DNA of 64,000 bases from SHZL01 sp963784425. Lineage in GTDB: Bacteria; Pseudomonadota; Gammaproteobacteria; Xanthomonadales; SZUA-36. The stretch is taken from the NCBI GenBank assembly GCA_963784425.1, contig CAWARM010000018.1, positions 62,001 to 126,000 on the forward strand. The letters run 5' to 3'. Both the position numbers and the translations under genes were made by a program. The notes under the pieces were generated by a model. That model made no database searches. It had not been told where the DNA came from and saw only the letters and a program-made list of their open reading frames with translations. Position 1 is the stretch's first letter. Every line of letters begins with the position of its first letter. This document shows positions 7,151 through 17,247 of this stretch, piece by piece.

Positions 7151-10100
7151 TCATCGTTCGATGGTGTAGGTAAGGTCTCCACCGGATTGACGCTGGCTGG
7201 ACGTTGCCTTGATGCCGAAGCCGCGGCCAAGATCGTAGCGAACACTGATGACGCTATCGTTTTCGAATATGCCTATGCCGTAACTCACATACAGTTTGGG
7301 CGCAATGTACATGCCCACCTCGACGGCGCCGACGCCTTGCTCGTAGTCGAAATCGTGGCCGGTCACCAGCAAGGCCAGTGCCCGTTCCTCGGTAGTGGCG
7401 GGCCGGGTGTAGGTTTCCAGCAGCGGGCGTTTAAGCGTTCCGCCAATCAGGACACCAGCCTGCTTTACCTGCACGTTGCCATAAATTTGCCGTTCCGCAT
7501 GGATGTCCAGGCGCGGGTTATTGGCCGGCACACGGGGGAAACTGATCTTGCCCTGGGATATGTCCAGCGACTGGCCATATGCGGCTATTTTTCCGGTCAC
7601 CTTATAGCTGCCGTCCCCTATGGGAATGAGTTCGTTTTTCCAATTAAAGACGGTCGTTCCCTGGAAGCGCGCCTTTGCCTTATCCAGCGTCAGGGTGACA
7701 TCCTCGCCCAGTTCAACCGAAACACTGCCATTGAGGCGCAACTTCGACCGGTCGAAAACACTTTTTTCAACGGGTGGAAGCTGCCCGGCCACAATCACGA
7801 GGTCGGGGCTTTCGTCCACGGTTGCAGTCGGCAGGTAGCGTGGCGATATTTGGGCGTGTGGAACCCGCACGCTACCGTGCAGTTGCAGCGCGCCGTCATA
7901 CCATTGCAGGTCAAGGTCCGGGTCGATCTTGATGGTCATGTCCGGCACGCTGATCAAGGTCAGGTCCTGCCCTGAAATCTTAACCGTGGCTTGCGGCTTG
8001 AAAAGTTCATCAAAGTTTACGGCGGCCATGAGGCGGCCTTCACCCTCTCCGGCCTTGAAACTGCCGTTCAGTTCCGTGTGGTTATCCTGAAAAACCGCAC
8101 CGGCGAGTTTGATGTCACTCAGGACCAGGCCCGTAGCAAAATGCTCAATACGGCCCCTGACCAGCGAGGCGTGTCCGGTCAAACTCGGATCTGCCATCGT
8201 TCCTGCCAGCGTTATGTCGGCATCGATCACCCCCTCAGCGTGGTCAAGTGAATCCACCCAGTCCATAAAAGGCTCAATACTGGAAAGATTGATCCGGACC
8301 CGCCCTTCCAGTGGTGAGTCGCCGCCAAGGGATATGTCCGGTGCGCTGAAGTCCGTGTCGAAAGTGCCGGCTTCAGGGATGGTGATATCCATGTTGCCCG
8401 CACGCAGCTTGCCGTTCTCGATGATGAATCCAAACAGGCCGGGGCCGGTCTGCAGGGTTGCCGATTCGTCAGCTGAAATGATCTGCCCTTCAGACACGCG
8501 GATTTGGACATTAGCTACGGGCGAATTTCCCGGCAATTTTTCCCAATGCAAAGTACCGTTAAGCGTCTGGGTAAACTCAAGGTCGGTGCCCAGCACAAAT
8601 CGTGCGAGGTTGAGGGTGACCTGGTCAAGACTGGCGTTGGCGACCAGGTGGCCGCGGTCTTTTTGGTTCATATCGACCCAGTTCACATCGGCGCACCACC
8701 GTCCATTTTTTGAACCCCTGAAGCACACGGGTTCAATCAGGGCTGCGCTATGCTCCAGCGCAAACCGGGCAGGTTGTTCCAGTTCCAGGTATCCAATTTC
8801 GTCGTTGTTGAGACGCATCGACTCGAGCATCCCGCTCCACCTGGCAGAATCGATGGCCTGCCAGTCCTGCAATGTCCCGGACATGAAAGCTTCCAGCCGC
8901 GTGTCATTCCGGCGGGCACTGATGCGGGTCTGCTCCAGAGGAAGCTGCCCGTGAGACGTCAATGAAATTTCGTCAATGGTCCTGTCGCCAACAGCCAGGC
9001 CGGTCAGATCCATGCGCAGTGCAAATGGGTCCGCATAGCCCTCGGTCTCGCTGTCCAGCGGTGCGGCCGAGAGTGCCGCGAGTCGCCAGTCTTGCCACGC
9101 AAGCTCAGAGCCCTGCAGTTTGAGCTCAAAGGCCGGATTTGCCGGATCCAGTGAAATCCGGCCATTGCCCGCAATGCTTCCGCTGGCCTGGTCAAGGAAC
9201 GAGGCCAGTGAGTCGATCTGGCCGGAAAACCGCATGCCTGCGGGATCTTGCACATTGCCGTTCAGTTCCAGGTGGGAGGAACCGGAGCGAACCAGCAACT
9301 CCCGTGCACGCAAGAGTCCTGCCTCGAGCGCAATTTCCCCCGAGGCTTCCACTGGCTGGCCGTGGGCGCGACCGGTTAATTTTTGAATTTTCACAGCCAG
9401 CGTATTGGATTTCGCCAGGCCACTGGCGGTCACATTGCCGCTGATGACCAGCGGGTAGCCATCCGCCAGTGCCGTGACATCCAGGTTTTTCGCCGTCAGC
9501 TCCGCAGACCAGGGCCGCTGGTCCACCCAACTGTAGCTGGCCAGGCCGGCAAACTGCCCGCCCAGCACTGCGCCTTGCTGGATCTGCAGCTGCACGGATT
9601 CCAGGTTGCCGTGGCCACTGACTATCAAATCGCCCTGAGGCCAATTGCCGGCTTGCACTTGTATACTGCCTGCAACCGTCCAGTCCTCGGGATGGCCACT
9701 CACCTTTAGCTGGCCGGAGTCGCTGCGCACAATGGGTTCTGCTGCCACCAGCGGCCATTGCAGGGACTGCCAGCCCAGGTCAGCCTTGCTGGTGTTCTTT
9801 TCGGGGTCGAAATCACCCGAGCCGGTGATGTGGAAAGCGCTTTCACCTGCCTGCAAATTGAACGCTGGCAGCGTCAATCGTCCCTGCTGCCATTTCGCAT
9901 CCAGCGTGCCATGCACGGGCTGATCCGTTGGCCAGTCCGGGATCCAGCGGCCGGGATTGAACATCCCGACCTGGCTTGCAAGCTCCACGCGCAATCCATC
10001 CGCCCACGCAACCGGGCCGGTCGCTGTGAGGCTGACCCAATCGCCGGACAGTGTCAGCTGTTCCAGCTGCAGGCCACTGGGATCCCCTGCAGCCTGCAGG

Positions 10101-11074
10101 CTGAGGTCCCCAAGCAAACGCCCATTGGAACTCTCACCCAGTCCATCTTGCAGGTCGAGTACGCCCTGTAGCTTGAGTTCATATTGATGCAGGGTGCCGG
10201 TAATCTGGGCAGCAACCTGGTGCAGAGCCACACGCGTTGGCGCGCCTGCAGTCGCGCTTGCCAGCGGCCATTGCAGGGCGTCGTTCTTCAGGTGCAAATC
10301 CCAGATGGGTGTGGTCAGCAGATCCCGGGCATGACCTTCCACGGTAAGCGCCGGTTGATCGAGCACCGCCCGCAACGCCAGATCCTCCAGGTTGCCACTG
10401 AGCCCGGCTTCAAGGCGGATGCTTGTCGCGGGGCTGCTGCCATCCGCTGTTACCGGTACCCCGGTGTTGAGCGTGGCATTGAGCGTGGCATCGATAGGGA
10501 AGGGGCTGGCAAAGGTCAGCTCACCGGCGGCAGTTAGGACTGTGTCGCCGGTCTCCAGTGTTGCTTCTTCAGCCACCAGCCGGTCATGCCAGAGCCCGGA
10601 GAAGCGCAAGGCATTGGCAGTGAAAACACTTCCTGCGCTCAAGTCCTGGATCGTGAGTTGCTCAACCTCCAGGCGCTTGAAATTGACCGGAAGCGGCAAC
10701 GCAAGCCCGGCCAGGACATCAGCCGCCAGGTTGCGGCGTGCTTCTTCCCCCGTGGAGCGAATCAGCAAGCGGTCCACCACCAGGGATTCGACCGAAACAG
10801 CGGGTGGAAACAGGTCAAATGCCGCCTGGATATCGAGTTTTCCGGCGGTGATGGAGGTCGCCCGGATGTCAAAGCTCAACCCGCCCAGGCTGAGTCCGGA
10901 ATGGAGATTGCCGCTGACGTTCTCGACCGCAAGACCGCCGGGCAGCCATGCACCTGCGCGCTCCAACAGGAAGCGTGCACCGGGTGTGGTATACAGCAGG
11001 GAGTATGCGACAGCAGTCAGCAGCAGAACTGCAAAAGCAGGCAGGAACACCCTGGTATGGCTGCGCCGAATCAT
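7151..11074 (-). CDS. tamB: Translocation and assembly module inner-membrane component TamB
   Basis: About 1307 residues, typical for TamB. One N-terminal transmembrane segment (VFLPAFAVLLLTAVAYSLL) anchors a very long periplasmic beta-rich region of AsmA/TamB type. The C-terminal DUF490/TamB domain is recognisable (SGNVQVKQAGVLIGGTLKRP-like segment, LALLVTGHDFDYEQG, LYVSYGIGIFENDSVISVRYDLGRGFGIKATS). TamB bridges the periplasm to TamA and supports outer-membrane biogenesis and lipid transport. The ATG at 11074 overlaps the tamA stop (ATGA); the open frame upstream of it lies inside tamA and is not used. A 15-bp in-frame duplication near 10470 encodes a repeated ATLN. Confidence 0.93.
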   Translation of the reverse strand: MIRRSHTRVFLPAFAVLLLTAVAYSLLYTTPGARFLLERAGAWLPGGLAVENVSGNLHSGLSLGGLSFDIRATSITAGKLDIQAAFDLFPPAVSVESLVVDRLLIRSTGEEARRNLAADVLAGLALPLPVNFKRLEVEQLTIQDLSAGSVFTANALRFSGLWHDRLVAEEATLETGDTVLTAAGELTFASPFPIDATLNATLNTGVPVTADGSSPATSIRLEAGLSGNLEDLALRAVLDQPALTVEGHARDLLTTPIWDLHLKNDALQWPLASATAGAPTRVALHQVAAQITGTLHQYELKLQGVLDLQDGLGESSNGRLLGDLSLQAAGDPSGLQLEQLTLSGDWVSLTATGPVAWADGLRVELASQVGMFNPGRWIPDWPTDQPVHGTLDAKWQQGRLTLPAFNLQAGESAFHITGSGDFDPEKNTSKADLGWQSLQWPLVAAEPIVRSDSGQLKVSGHPEDWTVAGSIQVQAGNWPQGDLIVSGHGNLESVQLQIQQGAVLGGQFAGLASYSWVDQRPWSAELTAKNLDVTALADGYPLVISGNVTASGLAKSNTLAVKIQKLTGRAHGQPVEASGEIALEAGLLRARELLVRSGSSHLELNGNVQDPAGMRFSGQIDSLASFLDQASGSIAGNGRISLDPANPAFELKLQGSELAWQDWRLAALSAAPLDSETEGYADPFALRMDLTGLAVGDRTIDEISLTSHGQLPLEQTRISARRNDTRLEAFMSGTLQDWQAIDSARWSGMLESMRLNNDEIGYLELEQPARFALEHSAALIEPVCFRGSKNGRWCADVNWVDMNQKDRGHLVANASLDQVTLNLARFVLGTDLEFTQTLNGTLHWEKLPGNSPVANVQIRVSEGQIISADESATLQTGPGLFGFIIENGKLRAGNMDITIPEAGTFDTDFSAPDISLGGDSPLEGRVRINLSSIEPFMDWVDSLDHAEGVIDADITLAGTMADPSLTGHASLVRGRIEHFATGLVLSDIKLAGAVFQDNHTELNGSFKAGEGEGRLMAAVNFDELFKPQATVKISGQDLTLISVPDMTIKIDPDLDLQWYDGALQLHGSVRVPHAQISPRYLPTATVDESPDLVIVAGQLPPVEKSVFDRSKLRLNGSVSVELGEDVTLTLDKAKARFQGTTVFNWKNELIPIGDGSYKVTGKIAAYGQSLDISQGKISFPRVPANNPRLDIHAERQIYGNVQVKQAGVLIGGTLKRPLLETYTRPATTEERALALLVTGHDFDYEQGVGAVEVGMYIAPKLYVSYGIGIFENDSVISVRYDLGRGFGIKATSSQRQSGGDLTYTIER

Positions 11075-13059
11075 AATAGTGGGGTACCAATGCTGAAGTT
11101 GATACTCCAGGGGTGACCGTCGTAGCTCAGTGCCTGGGCTACATCCAGGCTGATGGGACCGGCAATGCTGTACCAGCGCAGGCCCACACCGGCGCCTTTC
11201 TTGAGATTTTCTTCGTGCCATTCATTGAACGCGTTACCGACATCAATAAAAGCTGCGGCGGACCAGTCCTTGCGAAAACTCCAGTTGATTTCGGCACTGC
11301 CGGTCATGATGTTATTGGAGCCAACGCCGTTGTTGCTCAGGGATTCAAAACCGTAGCCGCGTACGCTGCGGCTGCCGCCTGCTTTGAAGCGGTACAGGTT
11401 TGGCAATTGCGTTACGGCGAGCTGCAGCGACTGCTCCGGCCCATCAATCTGCACCTTGAGTACGTTTGCATCTGAGTAGCCAATTTCACCTCGCAGCAAC
11501 AGTTTCCAGCGGCTGCCAAGCATTTTGGCCCAGTTGCTGGACAGGTAGGCCTGGCTGAATTCCGGGTCGGATCCCCAGATCTTGTTGGCAGTAAAAATCC
11601 ATGCGCGCTCGTGGTGCCCGGAGGTGCGAAAGCCACTGCCGCGAATGACCGGCCAGTCCCAATTAACGCCCAGTGACAGGGAACTGTCATTGATGCGGAA
11701 TTGCTCAAGCTGGGCGTCGCTGAGCGTAACGGGTACCCCGTTGATAACAAATTCGGAGGGATTGAAGGTGCGATTTTCAAAAAGGTACTGCCCGTACCAG
11801 GTCTCGAAGAGCTGCTGATACCCGCGTGCGAGGTCGCGCACCACCAGGTTGCCCAGCTTGACGGAGTAGTCGACCACGTCACCATTGGTCAGCTTGACCT
11901 TGTCCTGGCTATCCTCATTGAGCCTGACCTCAAAATCCTGGTTTTCCCTGCTGACAAACAGGTCCGCAGTCCAGAATTTCCGCGCCTTGGTTTGGCGGGG
12001 CAGGCGGTATGAACTCCGCAACGAATATTCGGCGTTGTATTGTTGCCATCCAATGCCGGTTTCCAGGCTGTCGCCACGAGTCGACAGGACATGTCGGGAC
12101 CAGAGCACCTGGGCCCTGACATCAGTGTCCGTGCCGTAACCCATGCTGAACTGGTAGGTATTGGGTTGACGCTTATCCGCCGTCACAATCAGGTTCACAC
12201 GCGGCGGGACTTCCTCCAGGCGCCGTTCTTCGACGATCTCTATGTCTTTGAAGTAGCCGGTGCGCCACAGGTCAAGGCGAAATTTTTCCAGCAGCCAGTT
12301 ATCGTAAGGCTGGCCCTCCTCAAAGCGCGGAATCAGGTCCAGGATGCCCGGCCTGACCACGTCCTGCTGAAAGCTGACAGTGCCCATGACGGCCTGCGGG
12401 CCGGTATCCAGCTCCAGGGCGAGCGTGGCGGTATTTTTTTCCAGGTCCACTTCGATGCGGTGCGTGGTGAACGAAGCACTGAGGTAGCCGTGGAATTCAG
12501 CTGTATCCAGCGCCGACTGTTTCTCTGTTTCCCAGGCCGCCTGGTCCAGGATCTTGCCGGCGCCCAGCGGCCAGTGCTTTTTCCAGTGGCGCAGGGTCTT
12601 CTCATCGGCTCCGTCGCCGCTCAACGCTATCGTTGCTGTGGTGATGATCACAGGCGGTCCTGGATTAACCTTCAGGGTCAGGGTCCAGGCCTGGCCGTTG
12701 CCCTGGTCGCTGCTTTGGCCCTTACTCCTTTGCGCGGCATTGCTCTTCCCGGCACTATCCTGCACGGGCTTGCCTGGTGTTGCACTGTCTTGGGCCAGCG
12801 AGGTTTCGACCTCTGCATGGTAATAACCATAGGGGCGCAGAGCTTCCACTGCTTTGCGTTTGGCGCTGTCTGCTGTTTGTTGTAAGCGGCGGGACGACAG
12901 CCGCGTTGCGCCGCTGAAGGCATAGGTATCAATGCTGTCTGTCACCTGGCTCAGCAGGGGTTCTTTCAGGCCTATGACCTTGATGGTCAGCTCATCGGCA
13001 ACCGCAGATGAACATACCAGCACCAGCAATAAGGTATATTTCCAATGTCCCGGATTCAT
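11071..13059 (-). CDS. tamA: Translocation and assembly module outer-membrane component TamA (Omp85 family)
   Basis: 662 residues with a signal peptide ending near residue 22 (SSAVADE). POTRA domains follow, then the C-terminal 16-strand Omp85 barrel, with the family signatures RFKAGGSRSVRGYGFESL and GSAEINWSFRKDWSAAAFIDVGNAFN and the final strand ending in a bulky hydrophobic pattern (SINFSIGTPLL). It is somewhat longer than E. coli TamA because of a Gln/Ser/Lys-rich insertion around residues 85-115 between POTRA segments. It is cotranscribed with tamB by a 4-base overlap and faces the MBL gene divergently across 46 bases. Confidence 0.93.
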   Translation of the reverse strand: MNPGHWKYTLLLVLVCSSAVADELTIKVIGLKEPLLSQVTDSIDTYAFSGATRLSSRRLQQTADSAKRKAVEALRPYGYYHAEVETSLAQDSATPGKPVQDSAGKSNAAQRSKGQSSDQGNGQAWTLTLKVNPGPPVIITTATIALSGDGADEKTLRHWKKHWPLGAGKILDQAAWETEKQSALDTAEFHGYLSASFTTHRIEVDLEKNTATLALELDTGPQAVMGTVSFQQDVVRPGILDLIPRFEEGQPYDNWLLEKFRLDLWRTGYFKDIEIVEERRLEEVPPRVNLIVTADKRQPNTYQFSMGYGTDTDVRAQVLWSRHVLSTRGDSLETGIGWQQYNAEYSLRSSYRLPRQTKARKFWTADLFVSRENQDFEVRLNEDSQDKVKLTNGDVVDYSVKLGNLVVRDLARGYQQLFETWYGQYLFENRTFNPSEFVINGVPVTLSDAQLEQFRINDSSLSLGVNWDWPVIRGSGFRTSGHHERAWIFTANKIWGSDPEFSQAYLSSNWAKMLGSRWKLLLRGEIGYSDANVLKVQIDGPEQSLQLAVTQLPNLYRFKAGGSRSVRGYGFESLSNNGVGSNNIMTGSAEINWSFRKDWSAAAFIDVGNAFNEWHEENLKKGAGVGLRWYSIAGPISLDVAQALSYDGHPWSINFSIGTPLL

Positions 13060-13105
13060 CCCGGCAATTATAAGGCGATACTCAATTCAATATGGAAAAC
13101 TCAGC

Positions 13106-14101
13106 ATGACAAGGCCGGTTATGGCGCGCGAATACAACGGGGGTGTCATCGCCGTTGACAGCGGCCTGTTTGGCCGCGAAAGGGTCGCGTGCTATGTGCT
13201 GGAAGCCGCAGACCAGGTCGCCCTGATCGAAGTTGGCGCCAATTCCAGTGCTGACAGGATTCTCAGCGTGCTTGAGCGCCGCGGCTGGAGGCCCGGACAG
13301 GTAAGCCATGTCATTGTCACGCATGTTCACCTCGATCACGCGGGAGGGTCCGGCCGCCTCATGCAGTTGCTGCCCAATGCCGTTCTCGTGGTACACCCGC
13401 GCGGCGCGCGCCACATGATCGATCCTTCCCAACTGGAAGCCGGTACGCGCGCAGTTTACGGCGATGCAGTGTTTGACGAGAAGTACGGCCACTTGATTCC
13501 GGTCCCGCCTGAGCGAGTGATTACCATGGAGGACGGAGATACTCTGGCAATCGGCCAACGGGTACTGCTGTTCCGCGACACCCCGGGGCATGCCAAACAC
13601 CACTTCTGTGTCTGGGACGAGCAAACCCGCGGCTGGTTTACCGGGGACACCTTTGGGGTCTCCTATCGCGACACAGACACCCGGGCCGGGGCAATTGTGT
13701 TTCCGACCACGACCCCGGTTCAGTTCGACCCGGAGGCCCTGATCTCATCGGTCAGGCGTCTGATGGAATTGGCACCGGACTATATGTACCTGACGCATTA
13801 TGGCCGGGTTGGTGACACCGGCAGGCTGGCAGCGCAGATGATAGCCGGGGTGCGTAAACTGGTAGAAATAGCGGAGCGCAACCTGGGCTCGGTCAACCGG
13901 TGCGCCGACATAGAGGCCGAAATGCTTGATTGGCTGTATGCAGCCTGCCGTATGCATGGGGTAAGCCTGCCACACGACCAACTGGTGGATCTGCTGGAAG
14001 TTGAAGTAAAGCTCAATACGCAGGGAATAGAGTACTGGCTGGATCATCGCGACCCGGCGCAGGCGGTCAGGACAGCAGGCGTTCCAGCAGCCAGTTCCTG
14101 A
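13106..14101 (+). CDS. MBL-fold metallo-hydrolase
   Basis: 331 residues from the ATG at 13106, preceded by GGAAAA. The open frame continues to 12932 but would overlap tamA. The metallo-beta-lactamase motif is THVHLDHAGG, followed by the downstream metal ligands in DTPGHAKHHFCVW and WFTGDTFG, and THYGR. The domain spans about residues 1-230; the C-terminal 100 residues are helical. The family includes lactonases, glyoxalase II-like enzymes and other hydrolases; the substrate cannot be fixed from sequence. The 3' end overlaps the convergent oxidoreductase gene by 35 bases. Confidence 0.82.
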   Translation: MTRPVMAREYNGGVIAVDSGLFGRERVACYVLEAADQVALIEVGANSSADRILSVLERRGWRPGQVSHVIVTHVHLDHAGGSGRLMQLLPNAVLVVHPRGARHMIDPSQLEAGTRAVYGDAVFDEKYGHLIPVPPERVITMEDGDTLAIGQRVLLFRDTPGHAKHHFCVWDEQTRGWFTGDTFGVSYRDTDTRAGAIVFPTTTPVQFDPEALISSVRRLMELAPDYMYLTHYGRVGDTGRLAAQMIAGVRKLVEIAERNLGSVNRCADIEAEMLDWLYAACRMHGVSLPHDQLVDLLEVEVKLNTQGIEYWLDHRDPAQAVRTAGVPAASS

Positions 14102-15479
14102 GCGGCGGTATGCGCCCGGTGGCGTACTCGGCCCGGTCCACCTGGTGCATCAGTTTTGACATGGAGCTGATGCCCAGCCAGCGCAGCGGTTCGGGCTCCC
14201 ATTTTTTTCTGTCGTCCGGCGGATTGACCCAGGGGGTGTGGACGCGTTCGGTATCCTGTTGCAGAACCAGGTCGGCGAGCGTTTTGCCCGCGAGATGGGT
14301 AGCACCCACGCCGTTGCCGAAGAACCCGCCGGCCCAGGCCTGCCCCGTGGCCGGATCATAATTGACCGAAGGGCTGAGTTTGCGGGAAACGCCCATGGAT
14401 CCGCCCCAGGCATGGGTAAAGGCTATGCCCTTGAGCCCCGGAAAAAAACGCAGCAAGGTGTTGCGGATAAAGTCGAAACAGGGGTCACTGGCAGCAAAAC
14501 GGTGGGTGATGCCCGACCCGAAGCGGTACATGCCACGACAGCCGAAGGCAATCCGGTGATCGGCGGTAACCTGTCCATAGGTCACTACGCGATCACAGTT
14601 GCCAAACGCAAAGCGACGGTTGAAATGGATGCCGTGCAACTGTTCCGGACTCAGCGGTTGCGTGGCTACCATCATGGAATGCATGGGTATCAGGCGGCGT
14701 TTCAGGCCGGGTAAGTCGCGCGAATACCCTTCGGTCGCAAGGATGACGGTTTCAGCAGCAACCCTGGCATGTGGCGTGCGCACCACCCGGCCATCCACGG
14801 ACAGGACGGGGCTCTGTTCAAAAATCTTTACGCCCATTTTCTCCAGCGCAACCGCCAGGCCGCGCGCCAGGCGCGCCGGATGGATGGCCGCACAGTGGCT
14901 CACCAGCAAGCCACCCAGGGCGCCATCAATATTGATTCGTTGCGTGGCCTCGGCCGCCGTGAGGGGGCGATAGTCGGCCTCGCCAAAACCGAGGTCGCGG
15001 GCGCTTTCCAACTCGGCCTTCAGGCGCTGCAGGTGGGCCGGGTTGACGGCAATTTCCAGCGCACCGGAGCGTTCATAATGGCAATCGATGGACTCCCGCT
15101 GCGCCACCTCACCGACTTCACGCACGGTATCGAACATCAGCTTTTGCAGGCGCACGGCGCCGGCCCTGTGCCGGGGGTCGGCAAACCAGCGCTCGATATT
15201 GGAGAGAAAAGCGGAACACCAGCCACCGTTGCGCCCCGATGCGCCGTAGCCGGCAATTTCCGACTCCAGCAAGATGATCCTGAGTGAGGGCTGTTGCTGT
15301 TTCAGGTAATAGGCCGTCCACAGGCCGGTATAGCCCGCGCCGATGATGGCGATGTCGGCCTGCTCATCGCCCTGCAGTGACGCCCGCGGTGCGAGTGATC
15401 CAGGCACGCTGTCGTGCCAGAAACTCAAACCGCGATAGGCTGCATCGGTAGCCGTGACGACCTCTCCTGGACTATTCAA
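14067..15479 (-). CDS. FAD-dependent amine/amino acid oxidoreductase (DAO family, PuuB-like)
   Basis: 470 residues. The dinucleotide-binding motif IAIIGAGYTGLWTAYYL lies near residues 43-60. The segment GYGASGRNGGWCSAFLSN is typical of gamma-glutamylputrescine oxidase and related DAO-family enzymes. The C-terminus has FFGNGVGATHLAGKTLADL, a FAD-contacting motif. These enzymes oxidise secondary amines or amino acids. The likely start is TTG at 15479, overlapping the stop of the LytTR gene, so reading may depend on coupling. No in-frame ATG is available near the N-terminus. Confidence 0.85.
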   Translation of the reverse strand: MNSPGEVVTATDAAYRGLSFWHDSVPGSLAPRASLQGDEQADIAIIGAGYTGLWTAYYLKQQQPSLRIILLESEIAGYGASGRNGGWCSAFLSNIERWFADPRHRAGAVRLQKLMFDTVREVGEVAQRESIDCHYERSGALEIAVNPAHLQRLKAELESARDLGFGEADYRPLTAAEATQRINIDGALGGLLVSHCAAIHPARLARGLAVALEKMGVKIFEQSPVLSVDGRVVRTPHARVAAETVILATEGYSRDLPGLKRRLIPMHSMMVATQPLSPEQLHGIHFNRRFAFGNCDRVVTYGQVTADHRIAFGCRGMYRFGSGITHRFAASDPCFDFIRNTLLRFFPGLKGIAFTHAWGGSMGVSRKLSPSVNYDPATGQAWAGGFFGNGVGATHLAGKTLADLVLQQDTERVHTPWVNPPDDRKKWEPEPLRWLGISSMSKLMHQVDRAEYATGRIPPLRNWLLERLLS

Positions 15480-16297
15480 GAAACAGCCGCAGTTTGTCTT
15501 TATAGGTGCGTGACAACTTGACCACGTTGCCGCTTTTGAGCGTGAGGAAATACTCGCCGTTGATATGCGCTTGCATTTCTTTCACCTGCTTCACATTAAC
15601 AATGGTTGAACGGTGTATGCGTTGCAGGATGGCCGTGTCCAACTCCTGGTCCAGTTCCTTCATGGTCTTGCGCATGATCAGGGTCTGGCCACCGGCATGC
15701 ACGCACATGTAATCGCCGGCAGCGTCAATCCACTCGATATCTTCCTGTAGCACCCAGGTGGTCTTGCCTGCGTCCTTGATCGCCAGCCTTGCAGGGCTCT
15801 TTCTTCAGCGCCTTGACGCCCTTGCTGGCGATGTCTTCCACACTGTTGATCACCGTGCCCGCAATCTCGCTCACCAGTTTCAGCAGGGACTGGCGATCTT
15901 TACGCGCCCGCCGCGCACTCTGCCGCTCGCGCACCCGTTGCAACGCGTCCTGCAGGCGCTCGTCTTCAATCGGCTTGAGAATGTAATCAACGGCATTGGC
16001 CTCAAAAGCCTTAATGGCAAATTCATCGAAGGCGGTGACGAATACAATGGCCGGCACTTCCCCGGAACCGAGTTCACGCACCACGTCGAAGCCGCTCATG
16101 CCCGGCATCTGGATATCCAGGAAAACAAGGTCCGGCTGGTGTTCGCGGATCATGGCCAGTGCCTCGCGCCCGTTTTTTGCTTCACCGATGATGTGGACGT
16201 CGCTGGCCTGTTGCAGACGATGCTTGAGACCACGCCGCGCCAGGGCTTCATCGTCCACGATCAGGGTCTTGAGGATGTTGGCGGCTGGTGTGTTCAT
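15472..16297 (-). pseudogene. LytTR-family response regulator, split by a frameshift
   Basis: A response regulator of AlgR/LytR type in two frames. The first part (start ATG 16297) carries a receiver domain: acidic pocket VDDE at residues 14-17, phospho-acceptor D61 in LVFLDIQMPG, then TAFDEFAIKAFEANAVDYILKP. The second part, read in another frame from about 15790 to 15472, is a LytTR DNA-binding domain (EDIEWIDAAGDYMCVH, QRIHRSTIVNVKQVKE, LSRTYKDKLRLFLE). The natural joint would read KKEPC followed by RLAIKDAGKTTWV, so about one extra base (or two missing) lies near 15788-15800. Both domains look intact, so this is either a sequence error or a very recent mutation. No cognate sensor kinase is in the window. 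Confidence 0.78.
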
Positions 16298-16375
16298 GTC
16301 ATGCCGGAAGGATAGCACTACTGCCCGCGGCGAAGAACCAGCAGGGCTGAACAATGCCGCTTGTCTCGCTGCCGG

Positions 16376-16399
16376 CAACTGTCAAATTTCCGACAGTTG
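16376..16399. promoter_or_regulatory. Inverted repeat in the divergent intergenic region (possible operator)
   Basis: Perfect 8-bp arms CAACTGTC and GACAGTTG are separated by 8 bases. The site lies between the LytTR regulator (start 16297, leftward) and the DUF2092 gene (start 16473, rightward), where an operator would be expected. Known LytTR sites are direct repeats, so another regulator may bind here. Function is inferred from position only. Confidence 0.35.
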
Positions 16400-16472
16400 G
16401 TGAAACACGCCTGGGCTAGTATTGCGCGCCGAAATGATACTTGCTGTCAACGTCACGAGTGGGAGAGAAGTA

Positions 16473-17237
16473 ATGAATCGTTTGTACAGAATCCTGGCTG
16501 CCCCGGCCGCCGCTTTCTTTATCCTGGCAGCAACTGCCCAGGCAGATGACCCGGCCATTGATCCGGGTGCGATGGCGGCCCTTAACCAGATGGGCAGTTA
16601 CCTTCGTGCCCTTGGCCCTTTCCGGGTCGAATCGTCAACCACGCGGGAAACGGTGCTGGAAGACGGCCAGAAGATCCAGTACGAAGGCAATGTGGATGTC
16701 CTCGCCAGATTTCCCGATGGCCTGCGCATTCATGTGACCAATGACCGCCATGAGCGGCTTTACCTGTTCAACGGTAAACAGTTCACTCTTTTTGGTCAGC
16801 GCACGAATTACTACGCCACCATAGATGCTCCCGCCACCGTCAAGTTGCTGGCGGATGCGCTGGACGAGAACTACGGAATTACTTTACCCCTGGAAGACTT
16901 GTTCCTGTGGGGAACGGACGACGCCAGTACAGCAGCCATCACGGTTGCCAAGGACCTCGGCCTGAGCGTGGTCGGAGGAGCAACGTGCGAGCTATATGCA
17001 TTCCGCCAGGAAGGCATCGACTGGCAGGTATGGATCCAGAAAGGCAACTATCCGCTGCCACGCAAACTGGTGATCACGACCCTGACCGATGAAGCACGGC
17101 CGCAGTACTCAGCAAGCTATCGCTGGGATCTCGCACCATCGTTCAACGACGCCGCATTCACATTCGACCCGCCGGAAGGCGCCCTTCGGGTTGTCCTGGA
17201 AAACGACAGCCAGAACCCTGACGCCTCAGACGAGTAG
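16473..17237 (+). CDS. DUF2092 family periplasmic protein
   Basis: 254 residues. The ATG at 16473 is preceded by GGGAGAGAAG and begins a signal peptide (MNRLYRILAAPAAAFFILAATAQA). The mature part matches the DUF2092 pattern: AALNQMGSYLRALGPFRVES, an EGNVDVLARFPDGLRIHV strand, LFNGKQFTLFGQRTNYYATIDAP, LEDLFLWG, and the final WDLAPSFNDAAFTFDPPEGA. This family is predicted to fold like LolA/LolB lipoprotein carriers, but its role is unknown. The next gene starts 10 bases downstream. Confidence 0.82.
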   Translation: MNRLYRILAAPAAAFFILAATAQADDPAIDPGAMAALNQMGSYLRALGPFRVESSTTRETVLEDGQKIQYEGNVDVLARFPDGLRIHVTNDRHERLYLFNGKQFTLFGQRTNYYATIDAPATVKLLADALDENYGITLPLEDLFLWGTDDASTAAITVAKDLGLSVVGGATCELYAFRQEGIDWQVWIQKGNYPLPRKLVITTLTDEARPQYSASYRWDLAPSFNDAAFTFDPPEGALRVVLENDSQNPDASDE

Positions 17238-17247
17238 GAGAATCAAC

